Shown: positions 34,472 through 46,484, counted from the stretch's first letter. The stretch: 64,000 bases of DNA from Anticarsia gemmatalis (GCF_050436995.1 NC_134755.1:6759001-6823000), one strand, 5' to 3'. A program made the numbers and translations. Notes: generated by a model not told the origin, from the sequence alone.

Positions 34472-35329
34472 CTGCAACAAAAGAAACACAAGTAAGCCAC
34501 TGCGCCATTCAAATAATACCACAATAAGTTCAAGGGACTGACCGATGACGAAATTTAAGTAACATGTTCCGACCCGATATCTGAGACGTTTGTGGTCAAA
34601 CTGATCAACAAATGAGTTGATAAACAGTTTTATGAAGACGCCCATTACTGGGGGATAACGAGACCTCTGATAACCTATCCCTATATGTAGAGATATGTAT
34701 GTTTCGTCACGATTATGTATTGTATCGTTTCTGTTAAGTCCGCGTATGCAGACGAGCCCCCTGAACTGTTTGATAAAATACTGTACGCTTTTTGTAAACA
34801 GTTCCGGGTATTGCATATGTAATTAGGTACAGTCATATAAACAATTAATTATAATTACAATAAGCCACTTGTTTTTCTAAGTAGCCTTTGTTTTTGTTTA
34901 TCAAATAGTACTGGCTGGTCATCATAGAACACTAATTTTCCTTATAAACTATGATAAAGTAAATCTTAGGGGTGTATCGCTTAAAAAATACTCTCCATAT
35001 GAACTAGATAGAAACTTCAAGGGCGTGGCATGTTGACAAATGGACAAATAATATCGTATAACGGTCACAGATATCATCATTAACTAAATTAGATCAAGGC
35101 TGCTTCTATTTAGTGCAATTTAAATAACAAACGGCTGGTTATGTTAGGTAGACAGATAAAAAATACGACTTAGTTTTTTTTTAACAAATGTTAACTATAC
35201 TTGAGACTGTATTGATTACGTATCGTCGACTGGAATCTATATAGTGCTTCTAAACTAAAGAATATTTTGCTCTAAATCAAATAAAGTTAAAGATTTTCAT
35301 AGAAAAGAAGCATTTTAATGGGGTTTAAA
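34472..35329. other. Upstream of the peroxidase-like gene, nothing recognised
   Basis: Should contain or lead to the untranslated first exon of the peroxidase-like gene, but no TATA/initiator pair could be assigned with confidence. Confidence 0.4.
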
Positions 35330-35543
35330 TTAGGTCGTGGAAAAAGTCTTTTCGCATTATAGTATGTATAAACTTGTAATAAAATCTCTTTGGCTTCAAG
35401 AATCACAAATGAGTACACGGTACATTAGGTTTCTTTCAGTGAGCTCGTGAGGTACCCAAATATCGAGCTTTTTTGTGTAGAGAAAAGATTTTATTACAAG
35501 TTCATACATACTATAATGCGAAAAGACTTTTCCCCCGACCTAA
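35330..35543. mobile_element. Mariner-like MITE with about 65-bp inverted arms
   Basis: The left arm starts TTAGGTCGTGGAAAAAGTCT and the right arm is its near complement ending AGACTTTTCCCCCGACCTAA. Homology continues through 'cgcattatagtatgtataaa' and 'cttgtaataaaatct'. TTAGGT-type ends and a TA just outside the right arm fit the mariner/Tc1 group, but the left TA is not preserved. No transposase frame. Confidence 0.7.
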
Positions 35544-37300
35544 TATATTGAGATCTAGAACAAACTAATTAGAAGCCCTGTTTGTGAGTTTGTTATGACT
35601 GTATGTAAGATCCGTAAACATTATGCATATAGGTAATTAAAAGTAACGTTTATTAATAACTTCTGCTAATTATTATTGATATTAGATATTATCTGTAAAC
35701 GTGCAGCAAATTAACCTCTATAAGAAGATTTATCTGAATAAAAGTACCTATACCTATGTATATATCGGATTAAATCAGTATTATGTAACTTGTCTTAGTA
35801 TCTACCAAGTTGAGATCGAAATGCAAAGGTGAGTTTTTTTTTCCTATTTGACATCGTTGTGTCGTACGGGTTGCATTTTTAAGTGGCGATGGGTTCTCCT
35901 ATTTTTACTTATTGACAATAACCGATACGAAATCTTCTCGTTCCCTCTAAACCTAGTTAATCTAAGCCAGTTAAAATGGCCGCTCAAATAAACTTATTAA
36001 ATTTAATTGCAAAGACGGAATTAAAAACGAAGATTAGCCTGGCTTCTTTTTTGTTTAAAACTTGAAATGTAAGGAAGTTTCAAATTAAAACCGTATATAG
36101 CCTAGGCAAGTTTTATTTAGTTTTAATAATAATATAATGAGTTTAGTTTTTTAGTAACAAAATATAAAATAGGTTTTATTTATAGTTGCTAAAGTCAATT
36201 AACATTTCCTCAATTATTGTTGTAGCTAAGTTTTTTCAATAAAGACCACGTTCATCAACGCTAATAAGAATTATAGAATTATAATATTAATATTTATAAT
36301 TAAATGTCCTTAGTTTTTTAATGTAATCAAATTATACAAAACTTAATTTAATCATTCAAAATAGTAGGCATGTTTTAAAGTGCTTATTTATTGGCTGTTC
36401 TAGATTTCAACTTGCCCTAATTGCGAAACTTCGCGAAGAATGATTAAGTGAAGCGGTGAGTCATTAACGTATTGAATTATAATATTATTATGTAAACAAG
36501 CCGATAGTTATTAATTTGTAACATTCGCCATTAGGATAAGTCAAGACAGATAAAGAACCCCGTATCCCGGTTTCAGGAAAAGCAATTCGCTTTAAAAAAT
36601 ATTAATGTGGTCGTAGTTACTGTATTTATATGTGACCTAGGTAGGTATCTTCCGAACTTACGTTACTCTACCAAAAATACGTTTGGAGCAAAATTCTACA
36701 TAATAAAATTGTAGTAATACTGCAAAGGCATTTCAATTACATAAAGCAATTTTATTACCACTGAATTTCTAACACCTTCACTATAGTACTTACCTACCTC
36801 AACTACTGATTGATAACGAAGTAATACAGAAACAATAATAAAAAAGGTTTATTACCTTTTTATGTTAAGTATTTATGCTTGGACAATAATTCAAACAAAA
36901 CCTGTGGTCTTTTAACACAGTCGTGCCAAAATCTTATTATTGTTTACATTTAAGATCATTGATCTTTCACGAATCGCAAATTAGGCATCGTGATCCTTTT
37001 CGACCGTTTGTAAACAAATGTAGGTAAATATTTTGCACGCGAGTATCAAAACAGTTTGAAAGTCGGTCGAGAATGCTCAATCGTGGCATTGGAGTTAACT
37101 GCAGCGTTCATTTCATGCGTTTATTTTTAAACTAATGTTGTAATAGTGCATTTTTGACTAACCTAGATAACTTTCTAGAGTTTCTAGCATTTCATTCATA
37201 ACTTGCTAGAATTATAGCTTCTAGAGTCCTAATTTGTTCGTCTTTTTAAATCTCCATCAAGTTAGAAAGGCATTATGAACTAAAAATGTGGTGCATTTTT
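35544..37300. other. Intergenic, nothing recognised
   Basis: AT-rich, short frames only. Confidence 0.5.
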
Positions 37301-37350
37301 ACGTCTAGTGGTGCATTATAAAGCTGAAAGAAAACAGAACCCAGACTTAC

Positions 37351-37728
37351 GTGGAATGTTCACTACATCCATCGCATTCCGACTTCCTTCTAGAACATTT
37401 CTCCGTAGACTTATTCTTGGCATCGGCATTCAACATGGACTTTCCTTCAATGATCCGTTTAAACAACATAATAGCAACAGCAGGATTTGTTGTTTTCTAC
37501 AATTGTCGCGTTTGTGTCGAATGTTGGATTTGTTTAACACGATTGCTGATGACACTTGCTCGAAGGAGCGATTTTCCATTAGATTGGCAGAGGAGCCAAT
37601 TTCACCTCTACTGCCAAACTCACACTGGAACTGGTAAGTTCGAGCAACGCGACGGCCGCGATCGAATCAACAAATGCCAGCCCCTCCCCGCGACCCCTTC
37701 GCTGCAAGGAGCCTCCGCCACAGAATAG
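37351..37728 (+). other. Unrecognised open region with a consensus splice donor
   Basis: Two overlapping plus-strand frames (37308-37637 and 37351-37728, 109 and 125 codons) stay open across a patch with higher GC than its surroundings. Within it, at 37632, is a perfect 5' splice consensus (AACTG|GTAAGT). The predicted residues are Cys- and Leu-rich in the first half and match no family I know. It could be an untranslated or lineage-specific exon, or a decayed retrocopy. No acceptor partner was identified. Confidence 0.25.
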
Positions 37729-38780
37729 AAAAATGGTGCCAAACAAACCCCAGTTTTACAAAATAACATTAATATTTAAATAGTTTTTAGTTAAATTTCA
37801 AAGTGTGCCATGATGCCTTTATTGCCCTTAACACTTCTGTACCAAAATTAATTTAAAAAAACCATTGGAATACCATGGAATTGACGCCGACACCTAGCTT
37901 TATCCTCTGGTATCTTTTATCTGTGACATTTTCGCCTTTATTAGTGTGCTCTCATTAATAATATATTTTATTTAATTCAAAATCATATTTTTATAATTTT
38001 TTTATTTGTTTTATGAATTTCCAAGAATTAGTAGTAACAGACATTCTAAGTTATGCTTTAAAAACGGAAATATCGTAATGTGCTGTCTATTTACTCCAGC
38101 AAAGAATTTAAAAAGCCAGTGATACCAATATTTTGCTGCTAGCCATCCATTTAAACTATATTGCAGTAAGAACCCTTTAGCACGAAACATAAATAACATA
38201 AAAAAAATTAAACAATATTTTAATATTGCATGAGGCACAGCAATAAAGTCCCACATGCACGTGGAGTGCGCATGCTCACAGCGTGGTAGCTCCTCACCCC
38301 CCTCACTCCCCACACTGCCCCCCCGGTGCCCACCTTCCCCGCCGGCATCAGCTGTTCACGCGTTCAAAGCGTGCACAAGCCGGTTCGCGTGAATCGCAGT
38401 GTTTGTAATAATAAATGCATCAAGGTAGGTAGGTAAATACGTCACCATAGTGCAAATAAAGTACCATGATATTTGCCCATGTTTAACGGAGACACGGATT
38501 TCCATTGTGTTACATTGAGCAAAATATTTCAGTAGTATGAATCAGAGCAGTTATTCTAACTAAAGTAAAACTTTTGTCAGAAGTTTCACTCATTCATGTA
38601 CAGTTACGTACAAAAATATATACATAACTCGCGGTATTTTTTTTAAAACATGGCTGCCAATATTTTACAACTTGTGTTTCTCGGAGCTTTACAATCTCGA
38701 GCTTAAATTAAATACAACTGTGTATGATTGGTGCAACGGGCCCGGCGCCACCCGCCACCCCCCGGGACCTTGTCGGCTCA

Positions 38781-38820
38781 TAGTTCAGTATATTGTCAAT
38801 TGCAGCGTGACGTGCACGTA
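38781..38820 (+). promoter_or_regulatory. Candidate TATA-less promoter of the THAP gene (Inr + DPE)
   Basis: TTCAGTA with A at 38787 matches the arthropod initiator TCAGTY closely. The bases at +28 to +33 (GCACGT) match the downstream promoter element consensus in five of six positions. A GC-rich patch lies just upstream and no TATA box is seen. The start codon of the THAP gene is 73 bases downstream. Inference from consensus only. Confidence 0.35.
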
Positions 38821-38859
38821 ACGACATCGAACTGATGCACGTACTTTAATCGCGTTGAT

Positions 38860-41057
38860 ATGGCAACATCTAATCAGACTGGCACTCTATGTGCGGTGGA
38901 TGGGTGCAGATCCAACAGGAGGAAAAATCAAAATCTCAATTTTTTCACTTTACCTGCTTGTCTGAAAAGGTGGGTATGTTTTCGAAATGATAATCACATT
39001 TGTATCGTCAACGTTTGTGATCGTAACGTTATTATATTGAAACTGAGATTTTTTACAGCTTTTAAATATAACTTACCTACTATAAATACTTTCACTTTCT
39101 ATAGGTATTGTTTTTCTGTAACTATCTATGATTTTTATGTAAAAAAGATGTTATTTTATTCTTCAAAATGATAGCGTAAGTTCTTTTCCGACAAGTAATC
39201 TTTCATACTACAAACTTTTTTTTCAATGGGTTTAGCTGTTTTGACATAATACATAAGCCAACCAATCCACTTTCACATTTACAATAAGTGTTAAATATTT
39301 ACCTGTCTAAGTAGGTACCTGTCTGTAAGAGATGTATATGAAATCATAACAAAATATATCAACTTGGAAAACTTATGAAGATTTAAATTGTTTTATTTAT
39401 TCTAAACTCTACCGGTCGTCTTGTACTAACATAGAGCCGTAGAGTTCACAAAGTGGGTAGACAGACAGGTAGCAGACAGGAGGCCGGTTCCACTCAATAT
39501 TGATTTTGAATGTCCACATTCATACGTAGCAATATCATTGTGAGGTTAGATAGAGAACGCAATACGGGGTACCCATAATTCATTTCATTCGTTTGAGAAG
39601 TCCCGGCTGACTGTCGATCAACAATGTAAAGACCGCCGCCCATTGGCGAGACTTAAATCTGCGATAGATTAATCTATACTTACATGCTAATATGCATCTC
39701 TAAAGTTGTTGCTAAGAGCAAATCCCGGAAGCAATAGAACCGTCGCTTATTTTTTTTTATATTCCTTGAAGTACGAGGATAGTACTTATGGGGAGAACAA
39801 TAAAAATAAATGCAAAAAAAAAAAAAACAAAAAAGTCGCCAAGAATTTCTTGCTTGCTCTTGACATTGGCCCTACCTTCCGAACTGGCGCGGGCGGTAAA
39901 GTAACTCTCCGTATCATTGACTATCATACGAGTAAGTGTCAGTAGGTACTTGACCTTCATTAATCTAAGTATTTTTTAATCATCTAGGTATTTTTATAAC
40001 AACAAACCCCCGAATTGAATAGAAAACCATTCATATTACTATAGAAAATGCAATATATTGGTCAAGCGCTTGTGTGCGAGCGCCTGATATCGATCAGGAT
40101 TAGCTACGTACTACGTAGATACCTAGTGCTAGTGCTACGAATGTCGGATGTAATACTGCATAGGGGTTGTTACACTTAGAACAATCGAATAGGGAGGCAA
40201 GCAATTCATAGGAAACTATTACTGCCACGATAATTCTAATAATAGCAATGTAGGTAGTGTAGGTACATGTATAAATGTTAAGACTAAAAGAGTAGAGACA
40301 TGTAATGACAATCGTAACTGTTAACGCTAATTATTGTTTTCGTTTTCATAGTTCGATAAATTAATAGAGAGTCTTGGCATGCAATTTTTATCTAGATGTA
40401 CGTAGTTAATAGTTCTGTGTACTTTCAAAATAAAGTAGCTGTATCAAACAGCCCACCGTCTGCGGGACATTGGTGATCTTAATTTTGAATATTGTATAGG
40501 TACCTGGCGAACCCAGTTATAACTTACTAGATAGCTTAATACAAAGTTCTCTACTAAGTTGTTGATCTATAAAACATCATATTACCTACTGATACAAAAG
40601 TATTCTTTCTGCTTTCAGACGCCAAATGTGGGTAGATCTCATCGGTAGACAAGATTTATTAAATCCAGAAAAAAGAGCAAGAACATATTTCGTATGTTCA
40701 CTTCATTTCGCTCGGGATGACATCACTTCTAAACCAATATTAATGCCCAATGCATTACCTTCGAAACGACTCCCGTCTGAACCGACAAGTTCTACTGAAA
40801 TTGATATCATTTATAAAAAAATGCCAGTTCATACAGCGACACAAACTAAGCCATCTCACTTACAACAGCTAGCATTAGCTAACAGGCGTAATTACAAAAC
40901 TCAAGCCGTACAAACCGACCCTCTACCGGAGCCGCCCAAAGAAACGAAAAGGAACAAGCATAAAAAAGACTACAGGTTGTTTAATCTGAAGTCAAGACTT
41001 GAGATTGAATTCGGTATTATTCTGGAGGATTTACCGTGCGAGAAGCCAAAATTATAA
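38860..41057 (+). CDS. THAP-type zinc-finger protein, small
   Basis: Two exons, 38860-38969 and 40619-41057, joined in frame (AG|A); 182 residues. The THAP domain is split by the intron. C11-x4-C16 near the N terminus, then 'FTLP', W41 a few residues after the junction, and 'CSLHF' supply the C2CH zinc ligands and the invariant Pro, Trp and Phe. 'ALPSKRLP' replaces the usual AVPTIF end motif. THAP domains bind DNA; many in insects derive from P-element transposases, but no transposase catalytic region follows here. The remaining about 100 residues are polar and unrecognised, with a basic stretch 'KETKRNKHKKDYRL'. An AATAAA signal lies at 41249-41254. The intron holds a retroelement tail at 39840-39975. 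Target and process are unknown. Confidence 0.85.
39840..39975 (+). repeat. Retroelement 3' tail, copy 2 (in THAP intron)
   Basis: 'cttgacattggccctacctt', 'gactatcatacgagtaagtg' and 'ttcattaatct' follow the same order as the copy at 26215-26330. Confidence 0.5.
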
Positions 41058-41248
41058 GCGTCGCACAAAATATAGACGAAGAACTGTAATATTACAGAAA
41101 CTAAGAGCCGAGGAAACGACTGATTCGACCTAAACCTGTAACTATTAATAATATAAGCCTGGTCGTGTCAGTTATCCGCCCCACCGGGCCAGAAGGAGAG
41201 GAAGTGTACTTGTGTATATTTTAATCGTGCACACACTAGGATAATATA

Positions 41249-41254
41249 AATAAA
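41249..41254 (+). terminator. Polyadenylation signal of the THAP gene
   Basis: AATAAA about 190 bases after the stop codon, the first canonical signal downstream. Confidence 0.5.
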
Positions 41255-42124
41255 GGTCTAAAAAGTTGGCCAGAAGAACATTTATCTTAAACATACTTAT
41301 TATAATTCCTTATAGTTTTAAGACTATTATTCCGCCTAAATAATTATAAATTATATTTTGTTTTGTTCTCTAGCCTATACCATTGCACTTTATTGTAAGT
41401 TACAATCGTTCTTGGACTTATCACAGAAAAGTTATGACGATGATGTCTTCATATCAATGGTGTATAAATAAGGGACATAGAAGCTAGTTAAATTAGAACC
41501 AGGGTTTATAAAAACTGTTTGTTACTGGTTAGCCAAATTTAAACATAATTATTTGAATACATTATAATTTCAAACTAGAATAAGTATGACGATGTAAATT
41601 AGGAAAATACATATAATAACTTAATTGCTATGTTTGTAAAACGTTATACTTTTAAGTCGGCTTAACTATAAGTTTAGCTAATTGGAAGACATATCCAGAG
41701 GTTGTGGAGCCAGCCATATACGAAGAACGACCGTGAAAAAGATGAGAAACCATATTTATTTTACTGTTGAGAAAAATAATCCAATGATTTCAAAGGGCGT
41801 AGAACATAGAATTTCATGATCTTACTTTTAGTACAATTCACGTAACAAAACGAGTCGGCCACATTTGTGTTAAAAAAAATAGTTTATTTATGTAAAAGAG
41901 TTCATTCTCTAATATAAAAACAAATAATAACTGTGTGAAATTGGTGACGTTAACAAGTTATTGCCTTCAACTGACCTCCTGTATCACTATATATATGTAG
42001 TTTGTACATTACCTGAATTATTCTTATAGTTTTTAAAACCGACTGCTGTATATATCTTAGTAAAAATAATAACGATCAATATACTTATATTACATAATAT
42101 AACTTAACTACTACTTATTGTTAA
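41255..42124. other. Intergenic, nothing recognised
   Basis: AT-rich, no supported gene or repeat. Confidence 0.5.
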
Positions 42125-42477
42125 GTGCTTGTTCACGTTGGAACTCGCGGGCGCGGTGGCGGGCGCGGTCGCGGGGACGTGGCGATTTGTGTTCACGTTG
42201 GCCGCCAGGCGGGCGTTTGGCTCAAACTGGCTCAAACTGGTTGATCTTACTTGACATCGCGCCCGCCACCGCTAGTTCGACGTGAACACACACGAACATC
42301 TTCACTTGTTTGATAATGGCGCGAGCGCGCCACGCGGGCCGCGCGCGACGCCGCTAGCTCGCCCGCGACTTAGACCGCGCGAACGGTTTGTACGTGAACA
42401 CTTCGGTACATCGCCATATGTTTGATATTTCGCGACCGCGCCCGCCACCGCGCCCGCGAGTCAACGTGAATGAGCAC
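42125..42477. mobile_element. GC-rich Harbinger-type MITE, copy 1
   Basis: The 353-bp element is flanked by TAA on both sides (42122-42124 and 42478-42480). Terminal inverted repeats of about 50 bp begin GTGCTTGTTCACGTTGG / GTGCTCATTCACGTTG and run inward through 'ctcgcgggcgcggtggcggg'. The 3-bp TWA duplication and GTG-starting ends fit PIF/Harbinger. It is extremely CpG-rich against an AT-rich background. The motif TTCACGT/ACGTGAA occurs five times, and 'ggctcaaact' is tandemly repeated. It carries no protein; short frames through it are chance products of GC content. A nearly identical copy lies at 59547-59910. Confidence 0.85.
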
Positions 42478-42480
42478 TAA

Positions 42481-44178
42481 GACAGAACGAGTATTTTGCG
42501 AGTATGTACGTAGGTCGTAGGGGGTACCACTAAACGTATGTAGGTATTTGAAAACTTTCACGTTATACAAGATGGACAAAGGCCTGTATATTTTGTATCT
42601 ATACCTATTGTATATCTGTAAGCTAGTGATAAATACCAATCAATAAAAAAAAACAATAAAAAATAAAAACATTAAGTAGTAGTTCTTAATACTTATTTAA
42701 TTAAATTATAATAAAAAATAGTGTACAGCTACTTATAGCTGTAATATCTTAGTTTACGTACGTACTTAACAGTCTTGCCTATGCCGCTTAGCGTGATTAT
42801 AATGCATGTTGCGAAATACCTAATTAAAAGAAAATCTTTTATTATTATGACAATAATATTTTATGTATCTACCTATTATTTCATGCTAAAATTGTTAAGG
42901 GGGGAGGGAGACGGTCTCTTGGTAAAAATAATCAAACCATTAATATATAATATTATATAATATTTTTTTATTTATTAAACACTTAAGTACTCGCTAATCC
43001 TGCACCGCGAACGTTTAAAACTTATGAATGTTTGTTTGCCAAATTTTGCTCATTAAATAGAGACACATAAGTAGTTACCTACGTAGTAGGTATTAATGAT
43101 TGATGTATAAAGTTAAAAGTGTTCAACTTAACGACTTTAAGCTCTCGCGACTTGTACACATAATAATATTATTCCACGGGTCTTAAACACGATTGAACTT
43201 TTTTTGGAAACGATAATTTATTTGATTACCTACCCGACTTGCACCACCCTTGATATCGGGTTGACCACGAAAATGAAACGTCGGGTAAACTAATAAGGTA
43301 TCGTCCTTTCATTGTCAATAGTGTTTAACTTATTTCAGAAGGACTTCATCGACGTATGATAAAGCTTTTAGCACCTTTTATTAAATAAAAATTAGATGTG
43401 TCATTGTGTAAAATTTATTTTTCTCTAAATTTATATACCAATGACTTTGAGCTACGTTATAAGAATGTGATTATGTCGCTCATTAATAAGTTAAATGATA
43501 ACTAATACCTAATAATTTTCTATACAAAAATTTGTTTTGTACTTGCGGCACCATACTTATGTATGAATACAGAAACAAGAATAAAAACTGGATTTCGGCC
43601 TGGAATGAGAGAGATTGTCAGGATATTTAGGTCACTAGGCGGGTCGCCGGCGGCTTGCGCACGGTCGGCGCATCACCCATTAGCGCGGACCTTGTGCGGC
43701 ATCTATGGGCGTACCATCGTCCAGTTAATAAGTCGTCTCGAGGGTTGCCGATGAGCTGTTGTTTCCAGCCCATCAGTATATGGAGTAGGTAATAAATTGC
43801 TTTGGGCAGCTTGTCGAGGAACCCTTAAATTGGGGCAAACGGTTGTGAGAACACACGTGGAGGTATAGTGATTATACCCGAAGATAGCAGACAAATTGTT
43901 CTTTTTACTTCATAGACATTTTTTTTTTCTTTAGACAAGAATCGCTTAAAAATTGGATAGTGTTATAGCCGCTTTAATAAATTTCCAACGTTGGCAACAC
44001 TGCTTAATTGTCAGTTTCTGGCAAATACTAATAAAATACTATACTGTCATTACTGTCAAAAATCATCGAGTCGATCTATTCTACGAAAGAGAATTGTGTT
44101 GCAGAGATTGTCGCATAAATAAGAGTAATTTACACTCATATTTTCCCGATTTGATAACAGAAATAACAATAACAAAGT
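42481..44178. other. Intergenic region upstream of MED4
   Basis: Mostly AT-rich, with a GC-rich patch at about 43630-43750 inside an otherwise unremarkable 63-codon frame, and a trace of the 'cgaaacgtcgggtaaactaa' repeat tail at 43280-43300. The MED4 promoter must lie near the right end, but I see no clear TATA or initiator pair. Confidence 0.45.
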
Positions 44179-45964
44179 ATGGCATCCCATTTGAGTACGA
44201 AAGACCGTTTGCTTGCATTGATAGACGACATTGAACTTATAGCGAAGTAAGTTTGTGTTCCTCTTTTAGTTTTATTTATGATAGTTAATTAACAGATCGC
44301 GATATTAAGTTTTGCTCATATTTCAGAGAAATGATAGAAGTGTCGATAGCTCCAAAACCTCAAAAGCTCTCAGCAGCAGATCACGCCCAACTCACAGATC
44401 TTCTACTTTCTAAAGATTCAGAATTGAAGAAAACTTTAGATCTAGCCGATGAACAGGCCAAAATACAACAGAAAATGAATGAGTTAAAAGCTGAAGTTGA
44501 AAACAAGGTATAAATTAAACATTTACCATCAAACTAGTTGTTAACTAACAAGAATATTATCACATTAACTCAAATTATTCTGTTCATAGGATCAAGACAT
44601 CTTCCATTTACAAAGACAACTGAAAGACGCGGAACAGATTCTTGCAACGTCATTATATCAAGCAAGACAAAAGCTGGCTTCAATAGTCAAGTCCAGGAAG
44701 AAGCCAGTATCATCTGAAGAGCTCATTAAATTTGCACACAGGTATGAAAGCTAGGTTGATATCTGATATATTTGTAACTGTATGCATGCATCCCTTATTC
44801 TTAAACTAACTAAATTCATAAGAATTCAGATGCATAACTTAATATTAGTCATTATTGTAGTGTCTCTACTAACACTAAAGAAATTGTTTGTACAACATTT
44901 TCAACAATTTCAAATAAATATTATTGGTACCTATGTAAACTTATACAATAGATTAAAGCACATTATAATATATCACTTAAAACAAGTGTCTAATAAGGTA
45001 TGTACTTATTTTGAAAAGAAATCATAAAAATACTTACTGCTACTGTATTTTGAAGATGCAAATAATATGTTCACAGGATCAGTGCTTCAAACGCAGTGAG
45101 TGCACCTCTATCCTGGCAACCTGGAGACCCACGCCGACCATACCCTACTGACCTAGAAATGAGGTTGGGAATGCTTGGTCGGCTTTGTGATCTGCCTCTC
45201 AATGGCCACACACCATCAACACTAAACGAACTGCACAGAATGACCACCGGTGGAGGTGAGTCACTATATTTATAAATTTTCTAAGGTTTAATAAAGTTTG
45301 CAGCTTCCAATTATAGGTATTTCCATGCTTGAGTAAGCTACATGTGATCAAAGCATGCACAGATATGAATCCTTTATGTGGTCACATAGTATTGGTATTA
45401 TTATTTGTTTGAGTCATTCATTCATATTTACTAGAATAGGTAAAGTAATTAATAATTACCAGTAACATTTTCCCATTTGCATAAATATAATTCTTTTCTT
45501 GAGTTCTTGTTATCCAATTTTAATCATTGGTATTTTCCAATGTATCTTTGTAGCATTTGATATGTTTATTTTATAAAGCAATCTCTTCCAACCTATCTGG
45601 GCAAGTTTTTAAACTGTTACATGAAAATATTGAATTAGGTCTAGCAATTGATTTATAACTAAATTTAGGTATTGCATGAATAATTTTGTGGTTTACCCTC
45701 TAATATTACATAATTCACAAAGCTTAAATTATAAAATAACTTAAGGTAAAAATGGAAATAAACTCCTTTCACTGAACCGTTGTTGCAGTTCCAGCCACAC
45801 CAACCAATCAGTTCACCTGGCATCCATCTGGTGAGCTTCACATGTCGGTAGGAGGCGGCAACTCCGTCGCTATCGACGGCCGCGGCAAAGACGCGCCGAA
45901 TCAGGAAGATGTTGAAGTCATGTCCACCGACTCCAGTTCAAGTTCTAGTAGTGACTCTCAATGA
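44179..45964 (+). CDS. MED4: Mediator of RNA polymerase II transcription subunit 4
   Basis: Five exons: 44179-44246, 44327-44507, 44590-44741, 45077-45255, 45789-45964; GT-AG throughout, 251 residues, normal length for MED4. The N-terminal half is the coiled coil of MED4 ('LLALIDDIELIAKEM', 'DEQAKIQQKMNELKAE', 'LQRQLKDAEQILATSLYQA'). It is followed by the family signature 'ISASNAVSAPLSWQPGDPRR' and 'PYPTDLEMRLGMLG', and an acidic Ser-rich tail ending 'SSSSSSSDSQ'. MED4 is a core subunit of the Mediator middle module, pairing with MED9, and links transcription factors to RNA polymerase II in the nucleus. Polyadenylation signals AATAAA lie 3 bases past the stop (45967-45972) and at 46115-46120. 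The neighbour downstream (DNALI1) starts about 600 bases later on the same strand and is functionally unrelated. Confidence 0.97.
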
Positions 45965-46114
45965 ATAATAAAGAAAATGAAATATAAACAAGCAAGGACT
46001 TTTTAGTGAAGTTGAAACAAGTGACAGTGCAGTTTCGTGAATCATTCACACGGCGATTTGTTATCATAGAAAGGAAGACTGTTAACTAGATTATATTATT
46101 ATTATTATTTGCAG

Positions 46115-46120
46115 AATAAA
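46115..46120 (+). terminator. Likely polyadenylation signal of MED4
   Basis: AATAAA 150 bases past the stop. A second AATAAA at 45967-45972 nearly touches the stop codon and could give a very short 3' UTR. Confidence 0.45.
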
Positions 46121-46451
46121 AGCTACTAATAAATAGCTAAATATACAACTACTTAAATATTTGTTTTATTAAACTGTGTCCATAATATTAATGGGGATAG
46201 TAATACATGGTTAGTGTTATCAATAATAAAAATTACTTCCTAAAACTTTCAGGTTTGTGCATAGTACTAAATAATGATCAAGATATCAATCTCGTGTGGC
46301 TGCTACCAATATAAAACATTTAGACAAAATATGCTAGACCCTGAAACTGCAACAAGGACCGCAATCTTTTTCATTGACTATCACTATCAATATTACAATC
46401 TACTTTGTAAAAGTTAAACCATAAATATTACAAAATATAATTCCTGTTAAA

Positions 46452-46484
46452 AATTGCTACGCAACAGGCGGTTGCTATGGAGAC
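46452..46484 (+). promoter_or_regulatory. RFX X-box(es) upstream of DNALI1
   Basis: GTTGCTATGGAGAC (46471-46484) fits the RFX-family X-box consensus RYYNYY-N(1-3)-RRNRAC at every position. Seven bases upstream, TTGCTACGCAAC forms a second inverted pair of GTTGC half-sites. X-boxes close to the start of ciliary genes are bound by RFX factors in nematodes, flies and vertebrates. The next start codon belongs to a ciliary dynein light chain and is 77 bases from the end of the motif. Confidence 0.7.

Noticed and set aside
34403..34816. 137-codon minus-strand frame
   Set aside because: It extends the first coding exon of the peroxidase-like gene upstream and runs past the donor at the other end. 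The acceptor at 34471 and the signal peptide starting at 34458 show the real boundary.
39706..39945. 79-codon lysine-rich frame
   Set aside because: The lysines come from an A-run and the rest is the retroelement tail inside the THAP intron.
43953..44234. 93-codon frame overlapping the MED4 start
   Set aside because: It is out of frame with MED4, which has clear homology, and it has no motif of its own.
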